Notes: generated from the sequence alone by a model not told the origin. Counted from the stretch's first letter, positions 10,143-19,755 are shown. The stretch: 64,000 nucleotides of DNA from Avibacterium volantium (GCF_900635775.1 NZ_LR134167.1:1-64000); one strand, 5' to 3'. Numbers and translations are program-made.

Positions 10143-10751
10143 TTAGTGTTTACAACCACCGTTTCCGCAGCAACCTTCGCCATCGTGATGGTGGTGATCG
10201 TGGTCGTGATGATGGTGATGATGACCGCCACAACCACAGCCGTGTCCTTCTTCATCGCTATCACCGTGTCCGCCACAGCAACCGCCCTCTTGGTGGATAT
10301 GACCGTGTGCGATTTCCTCTAAAGTTGCTTCGCGGGTTGCCACCACTTCCACATCGAAAAGTAATTCTTGACCTGCAAGCATATGGTTGCCGTCCACTAC
10401 CACATCATTTTCACCCACTTCCGTGATCACCACAGGTAATGGGCCAACATCCGTATCTGCAATAAAACGCATTCCAGCTACCAGCTCATCAACGCCAACA
10501 AATACATCTTTTGGCACACGTTGCACTAAATTTTCATTGTATTCGCCATAACCTTCTTCTGGTTTTACACGAACTTCAAATTTATCGCCAACGGATTTTC
10601 CCTCTAAGGCTTTTTCTAAGCCAATCACTAAATTATTATGCCCTTGTAAATATTCTAAAGGCTGATTTACTGGAGCTTCATCAACTAATACACCGTCTTC
10701 GGTGCGAACTTGGTAAGCAATGCTCACCACAACATTTTTTGCAACTTTCAT
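10143..10751 (-). CDS. slyD: FKBP-type peptidyl-prolyl isomerase SlyD
   Basis: A cytoplasmic prolyl isomerase, chaperone and metallochaperone. An FKBP domain (about 1-70 and 125-150) encloses an insert-in-flap chaperone domain. The tail after about 150 is very rich in His, Cys, Gly and Asp, including a run of six His. This is the nickel/zinc-binding tail typical of SlyD and is useful for hydrogenase or urease maturation. Length is 202 residues (E. coli 196). It stands alone between pepE and the SIMPL gene. Confidence 0.97.
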   Translation of the reverse strand: MKVAKNVVVSIAYQVRTEDGVLVDEAPVNQPLEYLQGHNNLVIGLEKALEGKSVGDKFEVRVKPEEGYGEYNENLVQRVPKDVFVGVDELVAGMRFIADTDVGPLPVVITEVGENDVVVDGNHMLAGQELLFDVEVVATREATLEEIAHGHIHQEGGCCGGHGDSDEEGHGCGCGGHHHHHHDHDHHHHDGEGCCGNGGCKH

Positions 10752-10811
10752 TTATAACCTCGTTGGCTTGTTAAAATTGCCCCATTGTATAGGAAATGGG
10801 GCAGGCTGTCA

Positions 10812-11507
10812 TTATTCCTGAACAAGCTGAATTTTCGCCTCAATGCTTGCTCTTACGTTAGCTTTGCCATTGCCTAATTGCACCTCATCGTTCGACATTG
10901 AACTTGCCATTTTAGCCATTGCATAAGGGCGAGCCACAAAGCGTCCACTTTCCATTGGCGTTCGGATATTCAATTCCACAATTTTATAGCCTTTCGCCCC
11001 AAGTGATTGTTGAATTAATGTGGCTTTGCGGTTTAATTGTGTCAGCGCTTGTTGCATCATTTCATCTTCAATGCGATTAATTGCATCAGAAGACACTTGA
11101 GAGTTCACATATTCAATCGCTAAAAGACCATTCAGCTCACTGATGGCTTTTGATAACGCCTCATTATTTTTACTTTGCAGCATTAACTGCCCACGAGCGA
11201 TCCAACCATTTTGTTTTCCCTCACCATTATAACGCACGCGTGTGCTGCGGGAATTATCACGCAATTCCACGTCAGGATAGGCTTTTAAAATCTCAAAAGC
11301 ACGATTTATTTTGCCGTTAATTTCCTTATTGGCTAACGCAAGATCGTTATTTTCTGCTTGGATAAATAATGTTGCTTGCAGTAGATCGTGGGCAATTTCT
11401 TTTTCAACCTCCACGTCAAAATTAATCACATTATTGTTGCTCACCGGGGTTGCCAAGGCAGAAAGTGGTAATGCCATTAAGGCAAAAGTCAGTTGTTTTA
11501 AGCGCAT
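10812..11507 (-). CDS. Periplasmic SIMPL (DUF541) domain protein
   Basis: A 231-residue exported protein with the signal peptide MRLKQLTFALMALPLSALA and probable cleavage before TP. The rest resembles the SIMPL/DUF541 family: a beta-rich repeat with the pattern R...TRVRY...G(W)IARGQLML, then a helix and the RMETPMESGR-like strand region (here NIRTPMESGRFVARP). The biochemical function of the family is poorly defined; some members are outer-surface antigens. Monocistronic by appearance. Confidence 0.8.
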   Translation of the reverse strand: MRLKQLTFALMALPLSALATPVSNNNVINFDVEVEKEIAHDLLQATLFIQAENNDLALANKEINGKINRAFEILKAYPDVELRDNSRSTRVRYNGEGKQNGWIARGQLMLQSKNNEALSKAISELNGLLAIEYVNSQVSSDAINRIEDEMMQQALTQLNRKATLIQQSLGAKGYKIVELNIRTPMESGRFVARPYAMAKMASSMSNDEVQLGNGKANVRASIEAKIQLVQE

Positions 11508-11593
11508 AAAAATCCTTATAAATTAATTGATTTGTTGCTATATCGACAGGTAAAAAGACGAATAGTTCCGAAAATAAAAAATCCATAAAAAAG

Positions 11594-11630
11594 CACCGCA
11601 CTAATATTTTGGCGAAAATAAAGTGCGGTG
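11594..11630. terminator. Inverted uptake-signal pair downstream of rraB
   Basis: CACCGCACT (11594-11602) and AAGTGCGGTG (11621-11630) can form a hairpin immediately beyond the rraB stop. It is one of several inverted uptake-signal pairs placed at gene ends in this window. Confidence 0.65.
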
Positions 11631-11655
11631 GAATTTTTACAAATTTTGCTGAGTT

Positions 11656-12066
11656 TTATTCTTCGTCATCAAAAAACTCGCCGTCTTCTCCATATTCATC
11701 TTCTTGTGCATTAGGATCTTCAAAATAGGTTCCCCAGCCGTCATAAATGCCGTTAAATTTAGCAATCAATGGGAATAATTCTTTTTGTTGAGCATCAATT
11801 AATTCTGCCTTTAATTCAATTTCGCTAATGGCATCAAAAGAAAATAAGGTTTTGCCAGCTTCATCTTGCCATTCTTCTGCATCAGACACTTCATAACCTG
11901 CCTTAAACACATCAACGGCAATTTTTTCCAATTTATCAAAATCATAATGCGAAATATGATGCTCAATAATATAAAGCGCAGCAGGATCACTGCCATCATT
12001 AAGCAGGTCACGAATAATTTCACGCGTTGTGGCTTGAGATTCTTCTACTGTTGGAATAGCGTCCAT
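11656..12066 (-). CDS. rraB: Regulator of RNase E activity B (RraB family)
   Basis: RraB binds RNase E and changes the composition and activity of the RNA degradosome. The 136-residue acidic protein fits the family: an alpha/beta domain with the ending GWGTYFEDP, then a strongly acidic tail ([15 protein letters not shown]). AAAGGAG precedes the start. It follows mscL, as the homologue does in Haemophilus, and is separated from it by a terminator. Confidence 0.9.
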   Translation of the reverse strand: MDAIPTVEESQATTREIIRDLLNDGSDPAALYIIEHHISHYDFDKLEKIAVDVFKAGYEVSDAEEWQDEAGKTLFSFDAISEIELKAELIDAQQKELFPLIAKFNGIYDGWGTYFEDPNAQEDEYGEDGEFFDDEE

Positions 12067-12134
12067 TGTTGTTCTCCTTTTAGAAATAAGTGAATATTGG
12101 GCATTATTTTACTACGTTATTCAAATTTAGGATA

Positions 12135-12169
12135 AAAAAAATCTTCCTGCTTATGAGGAAGATTTTTTT
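12135..12169. terminator. Rho-independent terminator after mscL
   Basis: A 14-bp stem (AAAAAAATCTTCCT with AGGAAGATTTTTTT) around the 7-base loop GCTTATG, A/T-tailed on both sides. It lies 13 bases past the mscL stop on the minus strand and separates mscL from rraB. Confidence 0.9.
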
Positions 12170-12181
12170 CTAATCAGTGAA

Positions 12182-12580
12182 TTATTTTTTTAATAAATCA
12201 CGGATTTCAGTTAATAATTTTTCTTCATTTGAAGGTTCAGCAGGTGCTGCTTCTGGCTCTTCTGCTGGTTTCTTCATTTTGTTCATACCTTTAACGACTA
12301 AGAAAATTGCGAACGCAATGATCACGAAGTCAACGATATTTTGTACGAATACACCGTAGTTTAAAGTTACTGCTGGCACATCACCTACCGCATCTTTCAA
12401 TACAACATGTAAATCTTTGAAATCTACGCCGCCTGTGAGTAAACCTAAAACAGGCATAATCACATCAGCAACAAATGAACTTACGATTTTACCAAATGCA
12501 CCGCCGATAACCACACCGACAGCCATATCCACGACATTACCGCGCATTGCAAATTCGCGGAACTCTTTCATAAAACTCAT
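12182..12580 (-). CDS. mscL: Large-conductance mechanosensitive channel MscL
   Basis: An inner-membrane pentameric channel that opens under membrane tension to release solutes after osmotic downshock. The 132 residues contain the N-terminal amphipathic helix [22 protein letters not shown]1 has the pore glycines ([14 protein letters not shown]), TM2 lies near 75-98 and a charged C-terminal bundle ends in [11 protein letters not shown]. The adjacency to trkA is conserved in enterobacteria and Haemophilus. Confidence 0.98.
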   Translation of the reverse strand: MSFMKEFREFAMRGNVVDMAVGVVIGGAFGKIVSSFVADVIMPVLGLLTGGVDFKDLHVVLKDAVGDVPAVTLNYGVFVQNIVDFVIIAFAIFLVVKGMNKMKKPAEEPEAAPAEPSNEEKLLTEIRDLLKK

Positions 12581-12670
12581 AAAATACTCCTAAATAAAAG
12601 GCTGAAAGGATTAATCAGCAGCGGCTATTATATGTACTAAAAAGGATAAGTACAGCATTTTTTTTCATTT

Positions 12671-14047
12671 TTAGATAAAAAATGCACTCGGCTGGAATAA
12701 TTTTTCTACATCTGGAATATATTTTTTATCACTCACATACACCACAATGCGATCATCTTCTTCAATCACTAAACTTTTTCGTGCAATCATCACATCATCG
12801 CCACGCAACACTGCGCCAATAATTGCCCCCGCAGGTAACTTGATGTCAGATACTTGTCGCCCAATCACATTAGAAGATTCCGCTTCACCGTGTACCACAA
12901 TTTCTAAGGCTTCGGCGATACCGTGACGTAATGACACCACACTGCCCACATCGCCTTTACGAATATGCCCAAGCAAGGCAGAAATGGTCGCCTGCTGTGG
13001 CGAAACCACAATATCCAGCGTTCCCCCTTGCAATAAATTGATATATGCCATTCGTTGGATCAGCACCATCGCCTTTTTCGCCCCTAAGCGTTTAGCGAGC
13101 AAGGCAGACATAATGTTCGCTTCATCATCACTGGTAAGCGAAAGAAAAACATCAATATTTTCAATATGTTCTTCAAATAACAAGGATTGATCAGAAGCAT
13201 CACCGCAAAAAACTAACGTCTTTGATAAACGCTCTGCCAACGCAGTGGCACGTTCAGGATTACGTTCAATCAATTTTACTGAACATTGCTCTTCCAAACG
13301 TTTTGCCACGCCGCTACCAATATTTCCACCACCAATAATCATTATGCGTTTATAAGGTTTTTCCAAGCGCTGTAATTCGCTCATAATGGCTTTAATATGA
13401 ATCGTATCGCAAATGAACGTTACTTCATCGCCTGCCTCAATAATGGTTGAACCTTGCGGACGAATCACCTTATCCTGACGCAAAATCGACACCACACGGC
13501 AATCAATATGGGGCAGATGCTCTTTAAGCGCCGATAACGCATAGCCCACCAAAGGGCCGCCATAATAAGCTTTTACCACTACAATACTAATTCGCCCATT
13601 GGCAAAATGCGAAACCTGCAACGCCCCAGGGTAATCGATCAAGCGAACAATTTCATCGGTAACCAATTTTTCTGGCGAAATAATATGATCAATGGGGATC
13701 ACATCAGGCTGAAAAAGTTTATTTTTCTCACGCAAATAATCCGCACTACGAATACGCGCGATTTTAGTTGGCGTGTTAAATAAGGTATAAGCCACTTGGC
13801 AGGCGATCATATTGGTTTCGTCTGAATTGGTTACCGCCACCACTAAATCCGCATCCGCCGCACCAGCCTCACGCAACACTTTCGGTGAAGATGCCACGCC
13901 ATTCACCACCCGCAAATCGTGCTTATCTTGCAAAGCCAGCAAACGATCCGCTTGGTTATCCACAAGGGTGATGTCGTTATCCTCACTCACTAAATTTTCC
14001 GCAAGGGTTGTGCCAACTTGGCCTGCGCCTAGAATGATGATTTTCAT
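12671..14047 (-). CDS. trkA: Trk potassium uptake regulatory protein TrkA
   Basis: A peripheral membrane protein that binds NAD(H) and gates the TrkH/TrkG potassium channel. The 458 residues contain two tandem RCK units. The first Rossmann motif, [13 protein letters not shown], is at about 7-19; the second, [13 protein letters not shown], is at about 238-250. Each is followed by a TrkA-C domain. In E. coli and Haemophilus trkA directly follows rsmB. Here more than 1.1 kb of accessory DNA separates them. Confidence 0.98.
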   Translation of the reverse strand: MKIIILGAGQVGTTLAENLVSEDNDITLVDNQADRLLALQDKHDLRVVNGVASSPKVLREAGAADADLVVAVTNSDETNMIACQVAYTLFNTPTKIARIRSADYLREKNKLFQPDVIPIDHIISPEKLVTDEIVRLIDYPGALQVSHFANGRISIVVVKAYYGGPLVGYALSALKEHLPHIDCRVVSILRQDKVIRPQGSTIIEAGDEVTFICDTIHIKAIMSELQRLEKPYKRIMIIGGGNIGSGVAKRLEEQCSVKLIERNPERATALAERLSKTLVFCGDASDQSLLFEEHIENIDVFLSLTSDDEANIMSALLAKRLGAKKAMVLIQRMAYINLLQGGTLDIVVSPQQATISALLGHIRKGDVGSVVSLRHGIAEALEIVVHGEAESSNVIGRQVSDIKLPAGAIIGAVLRGDDVMIARKSLVIEEDDRIVVYVSDKKYIPDVEKLFQPSAFFI

Positions 14048-14100
14048 TGTTGTGATCTCTTTGGTTTTTTATTGTTTGGCTGATTGCGTTTTTCTTTGGG

Positions 14101-14296
14101 GCTATAACGTGTTTCGCTCGTTGAGCGACTTACTTTCTTTTGTTTCCGCAAAAGAAAGTAAGCAAAGAAAAGCGTCCCCGATCAAATTGCTTTTCCTCAT
14201 TTCGACAGAATTTTCTTAACGAAAAGTAAGCCCATACTCGCTACGCTGCGTTCAGGCGTTACTTTTCTAAAAATTCTCTCTTCATTCGGGCAATTT
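14101..14296. repeat. Multi-hairpin intergenic repeat-like element
   Basis: Non-coding DNA with nested inverted repeats. CGCTC/GAGCG lies at 14116-14128. A perfect 14-bp stem, CTTACTTTCTTTTG (14129-14142) with its complement at 14149-14162, follows. Then AGAATTTT...GAAAAGTAA (14207-14229) faces TTACTTTTCTAAAAATTCT (14259-14277). Palindromes of the GAAAGTAAG type recur between genes in related bacteria as far as I recall, but I could not count copies. It borders the DUF6934 island. Confidence 0.6.
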
Positions 14297-14392
14297 GGAC
14301 GGGAAAATTTATCCTATTGCCCTTTTGTAGGCATTTTAACAGCATAAAGTGCGATGTTTATTTGAAAATTTTTATTTCCATTCGGGCAATTT
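14284..14392. repeat. Direct repeat of ATTCGGGCAATTT
   Basis: Two identical 13-mers at 14284-14296 and 14380-14392, 96 bases apart. The first also faces an ATTGCCC at 14315-14321. A degenerate uptake signal (AAAGTGCGATG) lies between them. The 14048-14486 interval holds these repeats and no convincing gene; it may be the scar of several insertions. Confidence 0.55.
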
Positions 14393-14486
14393 ACAAGGGG
14401 ATTTACGCATTTTTATCTTGTCAGTAATGAAAAACCTTGTAGATGGCTCAATCATTTTTAATGTTACTTATTGATAATAAAAGTAA

Positions 14487-14512
14487 AAATAGCGTACAAC
14501 AGTACGCTATTT
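14487..14512 (-). terminator. Terminator of the DUF6934 cassette
   Basis: A perfect 11-bp stem, AAATAGCGTAC (14487-14497) with GTACGCTATTT (14502-14512), and a 4-base loop. On the minus strand it is followed by TTTTTACTTTTATT, and it lies 3 bases past the stop of the small second gene. Its placement marks the end of a self-contained two-gene unit. Confidence 0.88.
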
Positions 14513-14515
14513 GGG

Positions 14516-14671
14516 CTAAGATTGTTTTATATTCATTTCTCGCAAATTCTGTTCTGTGACTTTTAGGCTTGATAAAATCACCTTTGCCGCCTCAAATTTT
14601 TTCTTAAAAATTGGGGCTGTTGGTAACTTGTCTAGCTTTTTATTTGTTTTCACTTTCAATAATTTCTTCAT
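14516..14671 (-). CDS. Small 51-residue protein coupled to the DUF6934 gene
   Basis: A short ORF starting ATG at 14671 and ending TAG at 14516. It reads MKKLLKVKTNKKLDKL..., with about twelve Lys in the first half and the ending NLREMNIKQS. Its ATG overlaps the stop of the DUF6934 gene as ATGA, a strong sign of translational coupling, and a clean terminator follows at once. No domain is recognised. The size, charge and coupling suggest a partner (antitoxin or adaptor) of the upstream protein, but that is inference. Confidence 0.72.
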   Translation of the reverse strand: MKKLLKVKTNKKLDKLPTAPIFKKKFEAAKVILSSLKVTEQNLREMNIKQS

Positions 14672-15147
14672 AATATTACCTCTACTCTTTGCTTTACTAA
14701 GAATGCCTCAAATTTTTTCTTGGTATTAGGTAAAAAAAGATGAATGCTTCCCTCACTAATTCCTGAAATTATAAATCTTTCTGAGATCTCAGAATAGTAT
14801 TTATTCAACATCATACGATAAAGCCTTGTCCTGGCTTTCGAACTTCCTTCAAATAAAATCAATGCGGAAGGATATTCAAGGAAAAATAGTTCCGCAGCGT
14901 AGGCTACCGTTCTTAAAATTACTTCCATATCACCATTATTAGTGACCACCTTATCATCGATCTCTACGCCATCTATCGTATCACCAAACCCCAAGTTAAA
15001 TAAGGGAGTATCTTCAGGAAATACGACATTATCCAATCGGCAAAACTCAATAATTTTTGTTTGCAGCTCTCCATTTTTCCCTTGGCTAACAAATTGATAG
15101 CGTAACCTAGCACTATCTGAACTTAAAACATAAGGTCTAATTTGCAT
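14668..15147 (-). CDS. DUF6934 family protein
   Basis: A 159-residue soluble protein of unknown function. It shows a pattern I recognise from the DUF6934 family: FNLGFGD (50-56), IDD (63-65), TNNGD (69-73), a hydrophobic helix with FFLEYPSALILFEGS, the basic motif GSSKARTRLYRM (101-112) and a closing KKFEAFLVK. No transmembrane or signal segment is present. It is the first gene of a two-gene operon. A 13-base palindrome at 15163-15175 lies 16-28 bases upstream, in the promoter zone. It interrupts the conserved rsmB-trkA order, so it is probably acquired. Confidence 0.75.
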   Translation of the reverse strand: MQIRPYVLSSDSARLRYQFVSQGKNGELQTKIIEFCRLDNVVFPEDTPLFNLGFGDTIDGVEIDDKVVTNNGDMEVILRTVAYAAELFFLEYPSALILFEGSSKARTRLYRMMLNKYYSEISERFIISGISEGSIHLFLPNTKKKFEAFLVKQRVEVIL

Positions 15148-15162
15148 AAAATATTATCAAAT

Positions 15163-15175
15163 AATAGTTACTATT
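15163..15175. promoter_or_regulatory. Palindrome in the DUF6934 cassette promoter
   Basis: AATAGTTACTATT is a perfect inverted repeat with 6-bp arms and one central base, 16-28 bases upstream of the cassette start, among AT-rich sequence that contains TATTAT and GATAAT. It could be an autoregulatory operator, as is common for toxin-antitoxin pairs. No protein binding is shown. Confidence 0.4.
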
Positions 15176-15210
15176 TTTAGTATTAATGTGACATTTATCT
15201 ATCTACTAGT

Positions 15211-16581
15211 TTAAATTGACACAGGTTCAAGTGCCTTTTTCCGCAATTTTGCGTAATAAAATCCATCGCCGTAATTTTCCTGTGGAAAGAATTGATGGCC
15301 GACCTGCTGTTGTTCGGGGAATGGCAGGGGCATTAATTCTGCCTCGGGGTGTTGTTGTAAAAATTCGCTGATTTGTTGGCTGTTTTCTTCTGGTAATAGT
15401 GAGCAAGTGGCGTAGAGCAACATGCCGTTTGGTTTTAAGCGTTGCCATAACGCGGTTAAAATGGCTTTTTGTAAGGCCACTAAAGGGGCGATGTCGCTTT
15501 CTTTGCGCAGCCATTTTATATCGGGGTGGCGGCGGATAACACCGGTGGCGGAGCAAGGAGCATCAAGCAAAATTCGGTCAAATTGCACCGCACTTTCGCC
15601 AAACTGCTGTTGAATTTGGGCGAACCATTGATCTGGCTGGCTGGCATCGCCACAAATCACAAGGGCGTTTTGTCCCATTCGTGCGAGATTTTCTTCCACC
15701 CGTTTCAATCGATGCGGTTCAACGTCTAATGCCACCACCTTGGCTTGTGGTGCAAGTTCTAAAATATGCGTGGTTTTCCCACCGGGCGCAGCGCAGGCAT
15801 CTAAAATCAATTCGCCATTTTGCGGCTCAAGCAATAAGCCCGACCATTGTGCGTGCAAGTCTTGCACCGTGAGCCAACCTTCAGCGAAATGCGGTAATTG
15901 TGCGACATTTTTCGCCTGTTCCAAGCGGATCGCCTGTGGGTGATCCGCGCTTGCCGCTTCAATATCAGCCTCTTGCAATAAGGTTAAATACCCGTTCACA
16001 TTGCTGTGTTGCGGGTTCACGCGCAACCACATTGGTGGCCGTTGGTTATTCGCTTCCACAATCTCACGCCAATTTGGATAGGCTTTTTTCAGCTTATTCA
16101 CGAGCCATTCAGGGTGCAAGGTTTGCCAATGCTTATCCACTTTCGCCAAAATGCCCTCTTGCTCGCGTAAGAAACGGCGTAGCACGCCATTCACCAAGCC
16201 TTTAAAACTGTCCAATTTTAGGCTTCGTGCGGCTTTTACCATCTCATCTACCACCGCGTGATCGGGCGTGCGTAAATATAATAATTGATACAATCCCACC
16301 AACAATAAACAATGCACAAGACGCGTTTTGCCTTTCAGTGGCTTATCCACCAAGTGCTGAATAATTTGCTCTAAGCGTGGCAATACGCGGCACACGCCAA
16401 AGCAAATTTCTTGTAATAAAGGGAGATCTTGCTCTTTCAGCGCAGGATTTTTTTCCGCCAACAAGGTGGAAAGCGATTGCCCCTTATCCAACACTTGCAA
16501 AAGATATTGAGCCGCCACGGCGCGCGCAGAAAGGGATTTTGTAGCAAGTGCGGTGCTTTTTTTGCTGATTTTTTGTTTCAT
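15211..16581 (-). CDS. rsmB: 16S rRNA m5C967 methyltransferase RsmB
   Basis: RsmB methylates C967 of 16S rRNA using SAM. The 456-residue protein has an N-terminal NusB-like RNA-binding domain (about 20-155) and a Rossmann methyltransferase domain. Visible motifs are [11 protein letters not shown] (SAM), [15 protein letters not shown] and [11 protein letters not shown], the last two giving the two catalytic cysteines. The start overlaps the fmt stop by one base (TAATG), the usual fmt-rsmB coupling. Confidence 0.97.
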   Translation of the reverse strand: MKQKISKKSTALATKSLSARAVAAQYLLQVLDKGQSLSTLLAEKNPALKEQDLPLLQEICFGVCRVLPRLEQIIQHLVDKPLKGKTRLVHCLLLVGLYQLLYLRTPDHAVVDEMVKAARSLKLDSFKGLVNGVLRRFLREQEGILAKVDKHWQTLHPEWLVNKLKKAYPNWREIVEANNQRPPMWLRVNPQHSNVNGYLTLLQEADIEAASADHPQAIRLEQAKNVAQLPHFAEGWLTVQDLHAQWSGLLLEPQNGELILDACAAPGGKTTHILELAPQAKVVALDVEPHRLKRVEENLARMGQNALVICGDASQPDQWFAQIQQQFGESAVQFDRILLDAPCSATGVIRRHPDIKWLRKESDIAPLVALQKAILTALWQRLKPNGMLLYATCSLLPEENSQQISEFLQQHPEAELMPLPFPEQQQVGHQFFPQENYGDGFYYAKLRKKALEPVSI

Positions 16582-17540
16582 TATGCCAACACCTTACCCA
16601 CGCTGAACCAATCTGCTCGGCCATTGAGTAAATCCTGTGCCGACATTGGCTTTTTACCCGCAGGCTGCAGCTGCGTGAGATTTAACACGCCATCTGCGGT
16701 GGCAATTTGAATGCCATTTTTATCCGCTTGTAAAATCGTGCCTGCTGGCTGATTTTGATGTGGCAACACCTTGGCTTGATACACTTTCAAAGTCTGCTCG
16801 TTGCCCTCTTTATCCGTGGTCACAAAATAGCTAATCGGCCAAGGATTAAATGCGCGAATACAACACTCAAGCTGTGCCGCTGAAAGCTGCCAATCCAATT
16901 TTGCTTCTTGTTTGGAAAGTTTATCGGCATAGTTGGCAAGGGCATCATCTTGTGCTTCGGGCGGAAACGCCCCAGCTTCCAAGCCATTTAACACATCAAG
17001 CAACGCATTTGGCGCAATCTGTTCCAACTTATGATAAAGGCTTAGAGAGGTGTCTTCTGGGCTAATGTTGCAATACACTTTATGCAGCATATCGCCCGTA
17101 TCCAAGCCTTCATTCATTTGCATAATAGTCACGCCAGTTTGCGCATCACCCGCCCAAATCGCGCGCTGAATCGGCGCTGCCCCACGCCAACGAGGCAAAA
17201 TCGAGCCGTGTACATTCAAGCAGCCTAATCTTGGCGCGTCCAACACCGCTTTCGGCAAAATTAAGCCATAGGCCACCACTACCATCACATCGGCATTCAG
17301 TGCTGCCAGCTCCTGATGCGCTTCCGCTTTGCGTAGGGATTTAGGCTGATAAACAGGGATCTGATGCCGCTCCGCCAATTGTTTCACCGCACTTGCTTGT
17401 AGTTTCTTACCCCGTCCAGCTGGCTTGTCTGGCTGCGTATAAACCGCAATCACCTTATGTTCTGAATTCAACAGCGCCGCTAAGTGCTGTGCAGCAAATT
17501 CTGGCGTCCCCGCAAAAATAATATTTAAAGGTTTTGTCAT
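16581..17540 (-). CDS. fmt: Methionyl-tRNA formyltransferase
   Basis: Fmt formylates initiator Met-tRNA with 10-formyl-THF. The 319 residues contain the hydrolase-like N-terminal domain with [10 protein letters not shown] and [20 protein letters not shown], the [20 protein letters not shown] signature and a C-terminal OB-like domain. In E. coli and Haemophilus, def lies immediately upstream. Here def is absent, and the next upstream gene is iolC, ending about 210 bases away. Confidence 0.98.
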   Translation of the reverse strand: MTKPLNIIFAGTPEFAAQHLAALLNSEHKVIAVYTQPDKPAGRGKKLQASAVKQLAERHQIPVYQPKSLRKAEAHQELAALNADVMVVVAYGLILPKAVLDAPRLGCLNVHGSILPRWRGAAPIQRAIWAGDAQTGVTIMQMNEGLDTGDMLHKVYCNISPEDTSLSLYHKLEQIAPNALLDVLNGLEAGAFPPEAQDDALANYADKLSKQEAKLDWQLSAAQLECCIRAFNPWPISYFVTTDKEGNEQTLKVYQAKVLPHQNQPAGTILQADKNGIQIATADGVLNLTQLQPAGKKPMSAQDLLNGRADWFSVGKVLA

Positions 17541-17695
17541 TGTATTTCTCTTGATTATGCAAGGTTGGAATTGGCGTTAAGTATAATGTATTTTTGACTT
17601 GGGGTGAAAAGAATGCTGAAAGAAAGGCGGATTAAAAATAAAGCGCGGTGGAAAATTTGCCAAAAAACAACCGCACTTAGTTAATCGCTAAAATG

Positions 17696-17719
17696 AAAAA
17701 GCGAGCCATTTGGCTCGCT
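17696..17719 (-). terminator. Terminator after iolC
   Basis: GCGAGCC (17701-17707), a 4-base loop ATTT and GGCTCGC (17712-17718), with the A residues at 17696-17700 giving a T-tail on the minus strand. It lies about 30 bases past the iolC stop. Confidence 0.85.
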
Positions 17720-17749
17720 GACAACATTTATCAAAACAAACTTAAGCGG

Positions 17750-19663
17750 TTAATTTTTACGATTTTTCCATAATCGGATCAATCGTCTATAACGCTCAGA
17801 TACCGATTGAATCAACTGCTCATCGGAAATCTCACCGGCAAGCCATTGAGAAGAAGGTTGTCCGAAGATCGTACGACCAACAGCAAAACCTTTGACTAAC
17901 GGCACATTTGCAGAGGCTTTAAAAACTTGTTCAAAGGTTTCTTCTGGGGCATCTAATCCTAAAATAAGAATACCGCGGCAGTAAGGATCACTTTGTTCGA
18001 TGACGTGGCTAATCTCTTGCCAAGCTTGTGCAGAAACACCGGGTAATTTCCACCAATCTGGCTTAATGCCAATAGCATAGAAATGTTTAATCATTTCTGC
18101 ATAATAAGCCTCGTTTTGTTCCATATCTGCAGGCAAAATAATTTCTAACAGCAATTCGTGTCCTGTTCGGCAACAAGTTTGGTAAACCTGTTTGAGCATT
18201 TCATCTTGTTCTGCACGCAAGTCTGCGTTATCTGCAGGATGATAGAAAGCAAGACATTTAACAACCTGTTCGGCAGGCCAATTGATGAGTTGGCTACCAA
18301 GATCACCATATTCTAAACGTAACGGACGAGAAGAAGGCAACTCAATTGGGCGCCCAATCCACCAGCCTTTACCGGTGATTTCATTGAGCGCTGCTTGTCC
18401 GAAGGTTGTATCAGCCAGAACACCTGCGTGTCCGTTGGCAATACCTTCTTGTTGCGCCGTTTGTTCAGCCGCTTGTACAAGAAGTTTTTTCAGAACAGGA
18501 ATTCTATCTAAATTCGCACCGCACTTTTGCGCCATATCAACAAGTTGTTTACGATGATCAAAAGCAAAAATACAAAGATCGTCCCATTGGGTTTTACGCG
18601 TGGTAACACGATGTAAATGATTTAGTTGTAGATCAAGGTCAGGACGTGGCACACTTTCTGCTCGAGCCAAATAATCATCTAGCTCAGCCTTGGTTGGCAT
18701 TGCTGGCGCACAGCCGTGACGGGAAACCACTAGAGCACCGCAAGCATTGGCATAACGACAGCATTGTTCCCAGCTTTCACCATTGATATAGCCGCGCAAT
18801 AAGCCTGACATAAAGGCATCACCTGCGCCTAAAACATTCAATACTTCAACTCGTACACCATAGACATTAATACCGCCGTCTAAATCATCAGGAATATCTC
18901 CCTCAAACACAGAGCAACCTAATGCCCCACGTTTACACACGAGTGTAGCATTGCTTACTTTGCGTACATTTTTTAGCGCCGTTAATGTATCTGTCGAGCC
19001 ACCTGCAATATGGAACTCTTCTTCAGTTCCCACTAATACATCAAAATGATGCAACACTTCTTGTAGTGATTTGGTTACCGCTTCGGAATCAATAAAACGT
19101 GTTTCACCATCACCAAGAGACGTTAAGCCCCACAAAACAGGACGATAATCAATATCAAGCAAACGTTTTGTGCCATTACGTCCTGCATATTCTAAGGCAG
19201 TTAATACTGCGTGGCGTGTTTTAGGATGAGATAAATGCGTGCCCGTAATCGCAAGTGCTTTAGCTGAAGCGATATAAGCCTCATCAAAATCTTCTGCGCT
19301 AATCGCCATATCAGCACAATTCTCACGATAAAAAATAAGGGGGAAAGTATCTTGATCTTTAATACCCAAAATCACTAACCCAGTAAGCCGTTCTTTGTCT
19401 GTAATTAAATGGCTGGTATCCACCCCAACACGTTGTAGTTCCTCCCGTAGAAAACGCCCCATATGCTCATCTCCGACACGAGCAAGCATAGAAGACTTCA
19501 CGCCTTGCACTGCTGTGCCATAAGCCACATTTCCAGAGGATCCGCCTAAATATTTTGCAAAAGAGGTGACATCTTCCAAGCGGCAACCAATTTGTTGAGC
19601 ATACAAGTCCACTGCCACACGTCCAAGACAGATAAGATCTAAGGTTTTTTCAGTCGTTTTCAT
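17750..19663 (-). CDS. iolC: 5-dehydro-2-deoxygluconokinase fused to a DUF2090 domain
   Basis: IolC phosphorylates 5-dehydro-2-deoxygluconate in myo-inositol breakdown. I prefer the ATG at 19663 (AAGGAAA upstream) over the one at 19693, giving 637 residues. The first half is a PfkB-type sugar kinase with LGGSSGNVAYGT near the N-terminus and the catalytic anion-hole motif LGAGDAFMSGLLRG. From about 335 onward lies a DUF2090 domain, a TIM-barrel aldolase-like module that accompanies IolC in proteobacteria and may do the next step (the IolJ aldolase reaction). Divergent from the RpiR-type regulator. Confidence 0.93.
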   Translation of the reverse strand: MKTTEKTLDLICLGRVAVDLYAQQIGCRLEDVTSFAKYLGGSSGNVAYGTAVQGVKSSMLARVGDEHMGRFLREELQRVGVDTSHLITDKERLTGLVILGIKDQDTFPLIFYRENCADMAISAEDFDEAYIASAKALAITGTHLSHPKTRHAVLTALEYAGRNGTKRLLDIDYRPVLWGLTSLGDGETRFIDSEAVTKSLQEVLHHFDVLVGTEEEFHIAGGSTDTLTALKNVRKVSNATLVCKRGALGCSVFEGDIPDDLDGGINVYGVRVEVLNVLGAGDAFMSGLLRGYINGESWEQCCRYANACGALVVSRHGCAPAMPTKAELDDYLARAESVPRPDLDLQLNHLHRVTTRKTQWDDLCIFAFDHRKQLVDMAQKCGANLDRIPVLKKLLVQAAEQTAQQEGIANGHAGVLADTTFGQAALNEITGKGWWIGRPIELPSSRPLRLEYGDLGSQLINWPAEQVVKCLAFYHPADNADLRAEQDEMLKQVYQTCCRTGHELLLEIILPADMEQNEAYYAEMIKHFYAIGIKPDWWKLPGVSAQAWQEISHVIEQSDPYCRGILILGLDAPEETFEQVFKASANVPLVKGFAVGRTIFGQPSSQWLAGEISDEQLIQSVSERYRRLIRLWKNRKN

Positions 19664-19755
19664 TGTGCTTTTCCTTAGTGATGATGAAATCACAAAATAC
19701 TTAACTCATAAAATCATAGTTAAATTAAAACATATATTTCAAAAATGTCATTTTA

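Noticed and set aside
10103..10426. A 107-codon plus-strand frame rich in Arg, His and Asp
   Set aside because: It is the antisense of the His/Asp/Gly-rich tail of slyD; the composition is a shadow of those codons.
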